Assembly: GCA_026395515.1 (NCBI GenBank)
Contig: JAPLYN010000004.1
Span: 1-33,899, forward strand
DNA from: Candidatus Peregrinibacteria bacterium
Lineage (GTDB): Bacteria; Patescibacteriota; Gracilibacteria; UBA1369; LOWO2-01-FULL-3
Direction: 5' to 3'
DNA length: 33,899 nucleotides
The notes under the pieces are model-generated. The model was given only the letters and a program-made list of their open reading frames with translations. It ran no database searches and was not told the DNA's origin. Position 1 is the stretch's first letter, and each line of letters begins with the position of its first letter. Of this stretch, positions 16,450 to 24,509 are shown piece after piece. The position numbers and the translations under genes are program-made.

Positions 16450-16482
16450 ATTTTTTTAGGTTATTATAAAGACTGGAGGCCC

Positions 16483-16512
16483 ATACTAAACAATAAGCCC
16501 CTATAAAGTCAA
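16483..16512 (-). promoter_or_regulatory. Promoter of the 924-residue SLH gene
   Basis: On the minus strand TTGACT (16512-16507), an 18-bp spacer, then TAGTAT (16488-16483), about 35 nt before the ATG. Confidence 0.6.
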
Positions 16513-16517
16513 GGGCT
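16488..16517 (-). terminator. Possible weak terminator of the HAD/Wzy operon
   Basis: AGCCC (16496-16500) pairs with GGGCT (16513-16517), followed on the minus strand by TATTGTTT. The stem is only 5 bp. Its loop carries the -35 box of the next gene's promoter. Confidence 0.35.
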
Positions 16518-16536
16518 CTAAAGCTCTAAGGCAAGA

Positions 16537-17394
16537 CTAAAGCAAAGTTTTTATCAGTTTTAGCGTGCCATTTGAGTGCAAAATTCTTTTGCCATTTTCG
16601 TCTTTAACAGATTGAAGTTTTGGATTGTCTGGTAAAATTTCTCCCACTGAATATGGAGTCCCGAAGCGCCCACTCAAAAAATAAAAATCATTTCCTCCAA
16701 CTTGTGCACTATCGCCGACAGTCAAAATTTCGCTGTAGTTAGCATCAAATTCGATTCCTCTATTCGTGGTTAAAAACTTTCCAAATTGTTCCACAGCCTC
16801 GTCTTTATCGCCATTCGCCGGACCAATAATTACACCAATTCCAGAATTTCCCACGTGCACATATTTTGCAAAATCAGGATTTATTTTTTTCAAAACTCCA
16901 AGCACCACATCGTAAATTTTATCAGCCAACTCATAGACTTTATCTATTGCTGGTTTATCTTCGTAGTAAAACTTTGTTCCCATTACCACTACAATTTTAT
17001 GGGCATTGTATAAAATCTCTCCATATTCTTTTACCTCTTCATTCAAAATAGTTCTCAGCTTTTCTCTCTCAATAAATTCATTTGGCCATTCTATTCTATA
17101 AATTTCCTCAAAATCTTTTATTGCAGGATTGAAGTCATAACCAATCGCTCCATTCTCGGCAAAAAGATGTAAATTTTCCATAAAACGTGGTCTCTCTTCG
17201 TCATTCACTTGTTCCAACAATTTAGATAAAGCTCTTTTTTCAAATGATTCTATCTGTCTTCCGGTACAAAACCCTATCGGCATTTTTTGCGATAAATTCA
17301 CCAAGACATCGGCAATTTCCTTAGGAGGAAAGTTTTGTCCTTTCTCGGTTAAAGTACCGTCGAAATCAAACATCGCTGCTTTAAAGTTCATCAT
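16537..17394 (-). CDS. HAD-superfamily phosphatase
   Basis: A 285-residue HAD hydrolase. Motif I is FDFDGTLT (residues 9-16, with nucleophile Asp10 and Asp12). Motif II is the TGR in GFCTGRQ, and motif IV is GDSAQVGGNDF near the C-terminus. The large cap between motifs II and IV suggests the IIB (Cof-like, sugar-phosphatase) group, so a sugar phosphate is the likely substrate; this is inference. It lies 3 bp after the stop of the O-antigen-ligase-type gene and should be cotranscribed with it, which hints at a role in surface polysaccharide synthesis. The start may be the first or second of two adjacent ATGs. Confidence 0.8.
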   Translation of the reverse strand: MMNFKAAMFDFDGTLTEKGQNFPPKEIADVLVNLSQKMPIGFCTGRQIESFEKRALSKLLEQVNDEERPRFMENLHLFAENGAIGYDFNPAIKDFEEIYRIEWPNEFIEREKLRTILNEEVKEYGEILYNAHKIVVVMGTKFYYEDKPAIDKVYELADKIYDVVLGVLKKINPDFAKYVHVGNSGIGVIIGPANGDKDEAVEQFGKFLTTNRGIEFDANYSEILTVGDSAQVGGNDFYFLSGRFGTPYSVGEILPDNPKLQSVKDENGKRILHSNGTLKLIKTLL

Positions 17395-17397
17395 AAT

Positions 17398-19314
17398 TTA
17401 GAATGTTCTCTGGGATCTTAATTCTTTCATTTTATTCAGCATTTTGATCTTTTTAACCTGCAACTCTTTAATTTTGGCCAAATCATCTTTGTCGAAAAGT
17501 GGTGGATTGCTCAGACTCTTAGCAGCTAATAAATCAATCAATTCAGCAGCTGTCTCTACATTCATTGTGTAAGCTGTGAAATGTACATTCATATTTACAT
17601 ATCCGGCATATATATCCAAAAGACTCAACGTTTTCTTTAGAAATTTAGAGAAATCCATTCCTTCATTTTTCTCAGATTTTACCACTTCAATTTTTCCATT
17701 AAATGCTTGTTTGTAGTATTCCAAGTAATATTTAAACTCATTCATTGGATTCAACTTCAAAGCATTCAAAACATCAGTCTCACAGTCACTCGCATTATTC
17801 AAAATATATTCTTCTCCGCAATCCATTTTTGATTTCAAATACCACGCTTCTGCATCTAAAGGATTAATTTTTAATTCATAATCCAAATTTGCAGCTGCAT
17901 CTTGGAAATTTTTCACCTCATATTGGTCTTTAGCCAAAGCCTGGAAATGATCACGTGGATATAAAGAATAATCTAAAGCCTTTTGATTATGGGTGAAGTG
18001 ACTAGCAAATAGAAATACTACTTCCCAAATCGCAATAACAGCGAGAATCACCGAGAAAATTACAGTTGCATTATTTCTGCCTTCATCAGCCTTTTTCACC
18101 ACAATTGATCGTATGAAAATGAGATAAATGAATAGTAGGAACAGATTGGCATAAAAGTTGAAATTATAATCAATCATGTCATGCATAATTCCGCCTACCA
18201 CTGCCAAACTTAAAATGAAAACCATATCTTTTGATTTTTGATCTAGAGTCTTAAATCTCTTCAAAACCGTAACTAAAATTGTAATCAAAAAAGCCAAGAA
18301 ACAAACCATAGCAGGAATTCCATTTTCCACCGTAATCTTCAAGAAAATATTATGAGGGTGATCGGAATTTGCTAAGAAAGTTTTTTGAATTGGATTGTAA
18401 GCATAGCGGAAACTAAATGGCCCCCAACCTAGTAGAGGTTTCTGTATAGACAATTGTATAGCCGCCTTCCAGAATTCGATTCTTTCTTGTTTAGAAGTCA
18501 CGCTTTCATCATTTCCAAAAGTTACTCGCTCTTGGACATTAATGACTTTGTGTTCAAAGCTTCTTGCGTAATTACTCGCGAAAAATATTGCTATCGCCGC
18601 TACAAAAACAGTCACAGCCGTCAAAATCTTTTTCTTATCCATTCTGCGGAAGAAATAAATTCCTAGAAGAACTAATTGTCCTCCGAATACCAACAATGCA
18701 CCTCTTGAGAAGGTGAGTAGCAATGCCGCGATAGTGAAAGCAATTACCACATTTCTCCAATGACTCACTTTTTCGCCACTCTTTAGCAGTAGCACTGGCC
18801 AAGTCATCAATAAGAATAAAGCATAAGCATTTGGCCACACATTGCCATTTCTTAAGATATTAAAGAACGGTCCGAACATTCTCACTTCTTCTAACATGAA
18901 ATAATTCAGAAATCCCATAATCACCGCTATCAAAGTAGACATCTTCACGATTCTCAAGAATTTTTCTTTCCAGTCAATCTGCTGATTAGCATATATAAGA
19001 TAAAGAACCACTACTGATAAAAAGGCTATTACTTCACTAAATCCAATATTCTTAGTTTGAGAGAATGAGAATGAAAGAATTGTAAGTAATCCAAAGATTA
19101 GTAAAAATATTTTCTCCAAGGACACCTGTTCTCTCATCTTTTTATATTCCACCACAGCTAAAATAGCCAAAAGCACACAAAATCCCAAAACTAACGGATA
19201 TTCTGCACCGTAATCATATTTTTTGAATAACGGATTAAATAGGTCCACTACGAAGAATATGCCTAACGCCCAAAGTGAGAAGTTTTCCTTAAAGTTTTTT
19301 AATATATTTTTCAT
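17398..19314 (-). CDS. O-antigen ligase/polymerase family membrane protein (Wzy_C type)
   Basis: A protein of 638 residues with about 10-12 transmembrane segments, followed by a soluble C-terminal part of about 200 residues. The family's periplasmic-loop signature appears as LLGWGPFSFRYAYN followed by SDHPHNIFLKITVENGIPA. Proteins of this type polymerise surface glycans, ligate them to a carrier or glycosylate proteins. The C-terminal region has a TPR-like helix pair (NFQDAAANLDYELKINPLDAEAWYLKSKM region). I chose the ATG at 19314 rather than the TTG at 19422: a TATAAT box lies 6 nt before this ATG, and the longer version would run into the divergent promoter region. The HAD gene follows directly. 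SLH proteins encoded nearby need wall polysaccharide, so a link is plausible. Confidence 0.85.
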   Translation of the reverse strand: MKNILKNFKENFSLWALGIFFVVDLFNPLFKKYDYGAEYPLVLGFCVLLAILAVVEYKKMREQVSLEKIFLLIFGLLTILSFSFSQTKNIGFSEVIAFLSVVVLYLIYANQQIDWKEKFLRIVKMSTLIAVIMGFLNYFMLEEVRMFGPFFNILRNGNVWPNAYALFLLMTWPVLLLKSGEKVSHWRNVVIAFTIAALLLTFSRGALLVFGGQLVLLGIYFFRRMDKKKILTAVTVFVAAIAIFFASNYARSFEHKVINVQERVTFGNDESVTSKQERIEFWKAAIQLSIQKPLLGWGPFSFRYAYNPIQKTFLANSDHPHNIFLKITVENGIPAMVCFLAFLITILVTVLKRFKTLDQKSKDMVFILSLAVVGGIMHDMIDYNFNFYANLFLLFIYLIFIRSIVVKKADEGRNNATVIFSVILAVIAIWEVVFLFASHFTHNQKALDYSLYPRDHFQALAKDQYEVKNFQDAAANLDYELKINPLDAEAWYLKSKMDCGEEYILNNASDCETDVLNALKLNPMNEFKYYLEYYKQAFNGKIEVVKSEKNEGMDFSKFLKKTLSLLDIYAGYVNMNVHFTAYTMNVETAAELIDLLAAKSLSNPPLFDKDDLAKIKELQVKKIKMLNKMKELRSQRTF

Positions 19315-19320
19315 AGGCCT

Positions 19321-19326
19321 ATTATA
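19321..19326 (-). promoter_or_regulatory. -10 box of the Wzy/HAD operon (leaderless)
   Basis: A perfect TATAAT on the minus strand ends 6 nt before the ATG at 19314, so transcription would start at or very near the start codon. It is divergent from the promoter at 19360-19388. Confidence 0.6.
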
Positions 19327-19359
19327 TTCAAAATGGGCAGAAAGTAAGTCTGCTTGAGG

Positions 19360-19388
19360 TTTACGTAACAGATTAAATATGGTATAAT
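19360..19388 (+). promoter_or_regulatory. Sigma-70-type promoter of the three-repeat protein gene
   Basis: TTTACG (19360-19365), a 17-bp spacer, and TATAAT (19383-19388) preceded by TGG (extended -10). The ATG at 19412 follows a short A-rich leader. Confidence 0.75.
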
Positions 19389-19411
19389 AAAGCTTCGCTA
19401 ACAAAAACAAA

Positions 19412-20998
19412 ATGCCAGACAATAAAGAACAAGGTTTCTCTCAGCCACCTGAAGGGAAAAAGGCTAGAAAACTTGACCTCAAAGAAGAAAAATCTAGAAC
19501 TCAAGCCCTAGCTAATTCTGAAGCTCAAGATCTCACCAAGGAAAAATCCATAGACGAAAAAGCCGATGAAATTGTTGCCAGTCTCTGGGAAGCAGGTAGA
19601 AGCCGCGATTCTAAAGGATTGAAGCTTTTCTCTGATCCTAAAATGTCTCCGAATAAAATTGCTAACATTTTTTTAGATACTAAACCGTTTATAATTGAGA
19701 ATCTAAAAAATGGAGCGGAATTTGTTGGATATACAGATGGGGGAATGATTCTAAGTTGGTTTAAGGGTGGAAAAGCTTCGACAGAAATTAATCCGGTGTT
19801 TTTGAAATCTGATGTCGTCAATCTTCTTACTCCTAAGGCCAAATTGGTCCTTAAAAATAAGCAGCTGGAAATAAATGAATCAAAAACAAATGAAGCAGCT
19901 AAGGCTCAATTAGCTTTAATAGCCTCATATTTGAAAGAAACTAATCAAGTTGATAAGAGACTTTCTACCTCACAAATTGAAAAGAGTGACTTCGGGCAGG
20001 AAATGATGGAATTACTCAAAGAAGGGTATAGGAATTCTACGCCTTATGTTTTTCTCCCAGAACAGAACGGCTTCGTTTTAAAGAATTATTTCGGAGGTCT
20101 AACTGATCAGCACTTTGATCTGAGAACTTTTGATAAGAATTTAAATTATCCAAAAGAATCAGCTGAACAGAAAACTGATAAGTTTATTAATGAGGTTATT
20201 CTCCCTTACTTACAGGGACAAAGACCTAATCTTAGCAAGTCAGATATGGCAAAGAGTTTTCTCGTCAGAGAAGAAGTTAAACCAATTTTATTGGCAGGAT
20301 TTGAATCTGGTAAAAAATATGAATTTCAGCAATCTCCAATGAAATTCACTCTTAAGTCCGGAATCTTCGGTTTTTCCGATCAAAAATTCGATTTAAGCAA
20401 ATATGATGAGAATTTAAATATCCAAAAGCCTAAGGATTTAGCAAAAGAAGTTAAATCAGCTAAGGAAATAGAGAATGTGACAAATGAAGAAAAAGATGAG
20501 GATGAAAAATACCGAATAGCTCATGAAGAACAAGCCAGGATTACTGAACTTCAAAAAGCAGAATTCCCTGAAGAAAAAGCTACATACGACAAGATAAAAG
20601 ATGATATGCATCACAAAGGTGAGCTACCAAATTCAGATACAATTAAGGCTCAAATGGAGAGCCTAGCTGCAAAGAACCCAGCTATTGTAAGTTTAAATGA
20701 AAAGGTTGCCCCTGTGTTAGATTATTTGAAAAATGAACTTGCTAGCGGTGAATACACAACCCCTGAAAGTAAAGACGCTTTGATGGACCAAACAAAGAAA
20801 CTTTTTGAGGATGCTGGGGCAGAAGGTCTATGGGAGGATATTGATAAAAACAGTGATCCAAAAACAAAAGCTGCTCTAGACCTTTATGTTGATTTTATAG
20901 ACGCTTTCCCCTTAAGTGTAGGGCTAGAAGAACATGCTCATGAACACGGAGGTCACGAATCTCACGGAGAAGGTTCCCACGAACATGGAACTGAATAA
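19412..20998 (+). CDS. Cytoplasmic three-repeat protein with His-rich tail, function unknown
   Basis: A 528-residue, highly charged protein with no signal peptide or membrane segment. Three tandem units of about 90 residues can be seen at roughly residues 45-150, 165-255 and 255-345. Units two and three share FxLKxxxxGxxDQxFDLxxxDxNLNxxK (as in DQHFDLRTFDKNLNYPK and DQKFDLSKYDENLNIQK). Unit one has a related GGMILSWFKGG core. A charged helical segment follows (about 345-400), then a helical domain. The C-terminus is His/Gly/Glu-rich (EEHAHEHGGHESHGEGSHEH), which could bind metal ions. I recognise no family. It stands alone between a strong promoter and a terminator. Confidence 0.75.
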   Translation: MPDNKEQGFSQPPEGKKARKLDLKEEKSRTQALANSEAQDLTKEKSIDEKADEIVASLWEAGRSRDSKGLKLFSDPKMSPNKIANIFLDTKPFIIENLKNGAEFVGYTDGGMILSWFKGGKASTEINPVFLKSDVVNLLTPKAKLVLKNKQLEINESKTNEAAKAQLALIASYLKETNQVDKRLSTSQIEKSDFGQEMMELLKEGYRNSTPYVFLPEQNGFVLKNYFGGLTDQHFDLRTFDKNLNYPKESAEQKTDKFINEVILPYLQGQRPNLSKSDMAKSFLVREEVKPILLAGFESGKKYEFQQSPMKFTLKSGIFGFSDQKFDLSKYDENLNIQKPKDLAKEVKSAKEIENVTNEEKDEDEKYRIAHEEQARITELQKAEFPEEKATYDKIKDDMHHKGELPNSDTIKAQMESLAAKNPAIVSLNEKVAPVLDYLKNELASGEYTTPESKDALMDQTKKLFEDAGAEGLWEDIDKNSDPKTKAALDLYVDFIDAFPLSVGLEEHAHEHGGHESHGEGSHEHGTE

Positions 20999-21007
20999 TT
21001 TTTCTTA

Positions 21008-21040
21008 CAAAAAAAGGCCCCGCCTCGGCAGGGCCTTTTC
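21008..21040 (+). terminator. Bidirectional rho-independent terminator
   Basis: GGCCC/GGGCC with an inner GCC/GGC pair and one C-A mismatch, preceded by an A run and followed by TTTT. It serves both the three-repeat protein gene and the convergent small membrane-protein gene. Confidence 0.85.
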
Positions 21041-21051
21041 AAATTTGAATA

Positions 21052-21252
21052 TTATTTCTTGCACGCGCATCCACCACATGGGCAGAATCCGCTGATAGCG
21101 TAGAGAAGTACTCCTGCTGGCCACCATTTCATTACGAAGTCACCAAAGCTACTCATGTCTACACCTAGATTTACTAAAAGTAGGGAGAGAGCTGTTAAAG
21201 CAAGAATCATTGGGGCTACCCAACGACATACTGGACATTTAGATCCTTTCAT
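21052..21252 (-). CDS. Small membrane protein with terminal CxxC motifs
   Basis: A 66-residue protein. An N-terminal CPVC (residues 6-9) and a C-terminal cluster CPCGGCAC flank two hydrophobic stretches that probably cross the membrane, so both cysteine sets would face the same side. They could bind zinc or form a redox pair. No homologous family was recognised. It converges on the three-repeat gene at a shared terminator and is divergent from hflX. Confidence 0.65.
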   Translation of the reverse strand: MKGSKCPVCRWVAPMILALTALSLLLVNLGVDMSSFGDFVMKWWPAGVLLYAISGFCPCGGCACKK

Positions 21253-21313
21253 ATTTTTGAGGTTAAATATTACTTAATATTTATCATATCTGTAAAATTT
21301 CCGCAATATCTGC

Positions 21314-21319
21314 TAATCT
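21314..21319 (+). promoter_or_regulatory. -10 box of hflX (leaderless)
   Basis: TAATCT ends 7 nt before the ATG at 21327, with TGTAAA 17 bp upstream as a weak -35. The spacing predicts a leaderless or nearly leaderless mRNA. Confidence 0.45.
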
Positions 21320-21326
21320 GTTGGCC

Positions 21327-22598
21327 ATGAAGAAAACACACCAAGTTAAAGAGAAAATGCGCGCCATTCTTGTGGATGTGATAGATAGTCGCACACCGAA
21401 GGCCGTAGCCGAAAAAAGACTCATTGAAATGGAGAACCTCGTGAATACTTATGGAGGAATTGTTGTGATGAAGGCAATTCAGAAACGCGGCTTGCCCGAC
21501 TACGACACTTATATTGGTAAAGGAAAACTCGAGGAGATAATGAAAATGGGGGAGGAGATTGAGGCAGACATTTTGATTATTAATAATATCCTTAAACCGA
21601 AACAGGTTTTTAATATTGATGAAGCTTTGAGCAAGATTAATATGAAATCTTGGGATCGCGTCGATTTGATTTTGAAAATTTTTGATAAGCATGCCACCAC
21701 TACAGAAGCAAAATTACAGATAGAATTAGCGGCGATTAAGCATATGGGACCGCGCATTTACAATATGGGTATTGAGCTTTCTCAGCAGGCGGGTGCTCGT
21801 GGAACTCTGGGTGGAAGTGGAGAAACCAATATAGAAATTATGAAACGCCATCTCCAGGGCCATGAACTCACACTTCTCAAAAAACTCGAACATTACGAAC
21901 TAATTAATAAGGGTCACCGCGATCGTCGCAAGCGTCAGAATTTTCAGAGTGTGGCGATTGTGGGTTATACCAATGCCGGAAAAAGTTCTCTTCTTAATGC
22001 CCTTACTGGCAAGGAACTTTATATTGCTGATGAACTTTTTGCGACGCTGGATACCAGAGTGGCAAAAATTTATATTAAGCCTGAAACCAATTCAGAGGAC
22101 GGCACTTACATAAGAGGTCGTGAGCTTATGCTTTCCGACACGATTGGATTCATTCAAGATTTACCACCAGATTTAATTCAGGCCTTCAAATCTACTTTAG
22201 CTGAGGCCATCGCTGCGGATCTTATTCTTCACACGATTGATATTAATGATCCTGATGTATTTGAAAAAATTGAGGTGGTTGAAGATATTTTGAAACAGCT
22301 TGGCTTACAAGATCGCAAAAAAATATATGTTTTTAATAAAGTGGATTTACTCGCTCACCGCATAGTTTTTGAAGATGAAGACCAGATTCCAGAAATGAAA
22401 CGCGAAGGTGGATTGGTAAAGGCAGGTGCATACGCTTCGCATATGCTGGGCTGGACCGATCATAAAAAGCACAGCGAGGCCACTAAGTTAGTTAAAGAGC
22501 TCAGTGAAAAATATAGAGAATTCCAGCCTGTTTTTGTTTCTGCTCACCAGAGAGTTAATCTGGAAAAACTTATAAAGGTCATTGATAAAGGTGTTTAA
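21327..22598 (+). CDS. hflX: Ribosome-associated GTPase HflX
   Basis: A 423-residue GTPase that in other bacteria binds the 50S subunit and splits stalled or stressed ribosomes. The N-terminal HflX domain shows the typical DYDTYIGKGKLEEI and DRVDLILKIFDKHATTTEAKLQIELA stretches, followed by the Gly-rich GARGTLGGSGET linker. The G domain has GYTNAGKSSLLNAL (G1), DTIGFIQDLP (G3) and NKVDLL (G4). A short extra segment lies between G4 and the last helix (around GWTDHKKHSEATK). A TTG at 21321 gives two more residues, but the ATG at 21327 fits the promoter better. The gene is monocistronic and divergent from the small CxxC membrane protein gene. Confidence 0.96.
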   Translation: MKKTHQVKEKMRAILVDVIDSRTPKAVAEKRLIEMENLVNTYGGIVVMKAIQKRGLPDYDTYIGKGKLEEIMKMGEEIEADILIINNILKPKQVFNIDEALSKINMKSWDRVDLILKIFDKHATTTEAKLQIELAAIKHMGPRIYNMGIELSQQAGARGTLGGSGETNIEIMKRHLQGHELTLLKKLEHYELINKGHRDRRKRQNFQSVAIVGYTNAGKSSLLNALTGKELYIADELFATLDTRVAKIYIKPETNSEDGTYIRGRELMLSDTIGFIQDLPPDLIQAFKSTLAEAIAADLILHTIDINDPDVFEKIEVVEDILKQLGLQDRKKIYVFNKVDLLAHRIVFEDEDQIPEMKREGGLVKAGAYASHMLGWTDHKKHSEATKLVKELSEKYREFQPVFVSAHQRVNLEKLIKVIDKGV

Positions 22599-22669
22599 TC
22601 TTAAGCCCTTCAAAAGTTAAATTTTTGCTGTGCAAAGTTCCGGCGAATTGCGTTTCTTGGCTTTAGTAC

Positions 22670-22698
22670 TTGCTATTTAAAGATTCATAGTATAGAAT
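22670..22698 (+). promoter_or_regulatory. Promoter of the CxxC/glycine-rich gene
   Basis: TTGCTA (22670-22675), a 17-bp spacer, then TAGAAT (22693-22698). The A-rich leader of about 20 nt has no Shine-Dalgarno site. Confidence 0.55.
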
Positions 22699-22724
22699 GC
22701 AGCTCATTTATTAAAAAAATTACA

Positions 22725-23516
22725 ATGGCTTATAATCCAGGAGGTAGTCAAAGAGGTAACGGAGGTCCACGTTTTGGTGGAGGAAGTGGTGGTAGAAGAT
22801 TTGGTGGCGGCGGCGGATTCGGCGGTGGCCGAGGCGGCGACAGAGGAAGCAGAGGACCTATGGAAATGCACCAAGCTACTTGTGCAGACTGTGGTAAGTC
22901 TTGCGAAGTTCCTTTCAGACCAAGTGGTTCAAAGCCAGTTTTTTGCAGCAATTGTTTCAAATCAAAAGATAAGGACAACGGCGGTAGATCAGACAGAGGT
23001 GGAGATTTTGGCGGCGGAAGCAGCAGAGATTTCGAAAGACGTGAATCACCAAGTGGTGGTCGCAGAAGCTATGGAGATAGAGATTTCTCTGACAGACCTC
23101 CAATGCAGATGCACGAAACAGTTTGCAGCGAATGCGGCAAAGACTGTGAAGTACCTTTCAAACCATCAAGCGATAAGCCAGTTTATTGCAACGATTGTTT
23201 CGATAAAGTGCCAAAGCCTGAGAGAAAAGGTAAGGATGCTGGTAAAGGTTCTGCTGATTTCAATGCTAAGTTTGAAATGTTGAATATCAAATTAGACAGA
23301 ATTTTGAAAGCTTTAGATTCTACTGCTTCTGTTAAATCACACAAAGAAGTTAAGGACGCTGTAAAGGAAGTAAAAGAGATGAAAGAAATGAAAACTTTCG
23401 AAGCTCCAAAGGCAGCTAAAGAAGCAAAAGTTGTTAAAGCAGAAAAAGCTATTCCAACTGAGACTAAGTCAGTAATCAAAAAGGCTAAATCAAAGACAAA
23501 GAAGTCTAAGATCTAA
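22725..23516 (+). CDS. Glycine-rich protein with two CxxC-CxxC zinc-ribbon modules
   Basis: A 263-residue cytoplasmic protein. An N-terminal Gly/Arg-rich (RGG-like) tract at about residues 4-45 is followed by two copies of a zinc-ribbon-like module: CADCGKSCEVPFRPSGSKPV then FCSNC, and later CSECGKDCEVPFKPSSDKPV then YCNDC. A second Gly/Arg-rich linker separates them. The C-terminal third is helical and Lys/Ala/Glu-rich, ending in a very basic KKAKSKTKKSK tail. The module matches the short CXXC-CXXC proteins common in Chloroflexota and CPR bacteria, whose role is not established. RGG tracts, zinc ribbons and a basic tail together suggest RNA or nucleic-acid binding; that is inference. Confidence 0.8.
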   Translation: MAYNPGGSQRGNGGPRFGGGSGGRRFGGGGGFGGGRGGDRGSRGPMEMHQATCADCGKSCEVPFRPSGSKPVFCSNCFKSKDKDNGGRSDRGGDFGGGSSRDFERRESPSGGRRSYGDRDFSDRPPMQMHETVCSECGKDCEVPFKPSSDKPVYCNDCFDKVPKPERKGKDAGKGSADFNAKFEMLNIKLDRILKALDSTASVKSHKEVKDAVKEVKEMKEMKTFEAPKAAKEAKVVKAEKAIPTETKSVIKKAKSKTKKSKI

Positions 23517-23540
23517 TAGTAGAATAAATTGAATAAATAA

Positions 23541-23569
23541 AAATCCCTTCAATACGAAGGGATTTTTTT
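23541..23569 (+). terminator. Bidirectional rho-independent terminator
   Basis: AAATCCCTTC pairs with GAAGGGATTT around AATAC and is followed by T7. The flanking A run lets it also serve the convergent anchored hypothetical gene. Confidence 0.93.
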
Positions 23570-23595
23570 ATTGTCTTTAATTTTTTAAACTCACT

Positions 23596-24267
23596 CTAGA
23601 ATATTTCAAAAGTACTCATGATATTAGCAACTTCTTTTTCCACATTTTTATCTCCTGTAAAGGGCTTGTATGTAATTATGTAGTTATCTGTTTCTTTAAA
23701 TAAAGTGCCGCCGTTTTTCAAATAAAACTTTGGATCAGCAACTTTCCCCTTGAATTTAGAATTCCAAAAAGTTAGGTTGAATCCCATTCCCTCATTTTTA
23801 GTGTCATCGCAGTAATAATTGCCTGCACAAAACCTGTAGCTTGATATTCCTTGTAAGTCAGTGAAAGCTGCTCCATCTGAAGCAGTTAAATCAGATTTTA
23901 TATACCTAATTTCTCCCCAAGGAGAAATACCCTGATATTTAAAGGAAAAGCGCATTGGTAAATTTTTAAAATTATTATTAACAACTACTTTCCAATCTCC
24001 ATTTAATTTTGATGATGAAACGATATAAGTAAATTCGTCTTTAGTTGTTTTTGCTAATTCAAAAAGATCTGAAGCGGGTGATTCTTTTGTCACTTCTTTA
24101 GCTGGCTCTTTAACCTCTTCCTTTAATAATTTTTCTTCTGTAGTTTTTGCTTCCTTGTTGTCCTCTCCTTTTTTCCCTTCACTTTGTTGCCAATAATAAA
24201 CACCTCCTCCAGCAATACCTGCTGAAAGAATAATTACCAAGAGATACTTGAGTATTTGTGATTTCAT
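23596..24267 (-). CDS. Membrane-anchored extracellular protein, function unknown
   Basis: A 223-residue protein with one N-terminal hydrophobic segment (about residues 7-25) that acts as a signal anchor or uncleaved signal peptide. A charged Lys/Glu linker runs to about residue 60, followed by a predicted beta-rich domain (about 65-223) facing outwards. Two cysteines in the RFCAGNYYCDD stretch are seven residues apart and could pair. No family was recognised. The gene shares a terminator with the CxxC gene and lies just downstream of the CAU tRNA on the same strand. Confidence 0.7.
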   Translation of the reverse strand: MKSQILKYLLVIILSAGIAGGGVYYWQQSEGKKGEDNKEAKTTEEKLLKEEVKEPAKEVTKESPASDLFELAKTTKDEFTYIVSSSKLNGDWKVVVNNNFKNLPMRFSFKYQGISPWGEIRYIKSDLTASDGAAFTDLQGISSYRFCAGNYYCDDTKNEGMGFNLTFWNSKFKGKVADPKFYLKNGGTLFKETDNYIITYKPFTGDKNVEKEVANIMSTFEIF

Positions 24268-24296
24268 AGGATGAAATTAATGAATGATTTTTTTAT

Positions 24297-24373
24297 TGGT
24301 GGGTCTGCCTGGACTTGAACCAGGGACCAATCGGTTATGAGCCGACTGCTCTAACCAGCTGAGCTACAGACCC
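24297..24373 (-). tRNA. tRNA with CAU anticodon (Ile2 or elongator Met), encoded CCA
   Basis: Read on the minus strand it gives a perfect 7-bp acceptor stem (GGGTCTG/CAGACCC), a D arm TAGCTCAGCTGGTTAGAGCA, anticodon loop CTCATAA, a TTGGTC variable loop, a T arm CCTGG/CCAGG with TTCAAGT, discriminator A and an encoded CCA (24299-24297). The anticodon is CAT. The anticodon-stem sequence and variable loop look more like tRNA-Ile2 (lysidine-modified) than elongator Met, but sequence alone does not settle it. It is not initiator tRNA, because the acceptor stem begins with a normal G-C pair. Confidence 0.93.
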
Positions 24374-24509
24374 ATGTGTTGAGCGATACTTCAAAGCATC
24401 GGAAGTGAGTTTAATATAAAAACTGATCTAAAGCAAAATTTACATAAATTCATCCTTAGACATTTCCCTTACATAGTTTTAATATCAACTCAACGTAACC
24501 ATTTTTCTC

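Noticed and set aside
19315-19422. Longer start (TTG at 19422) for the O-antigen-ligase-type protein
   Set aside because: It would overlap the divergent promoter and the start of the neighbouring gene. The ATG at 19314 follows a TATAAT box and gives a normal N-terminus.
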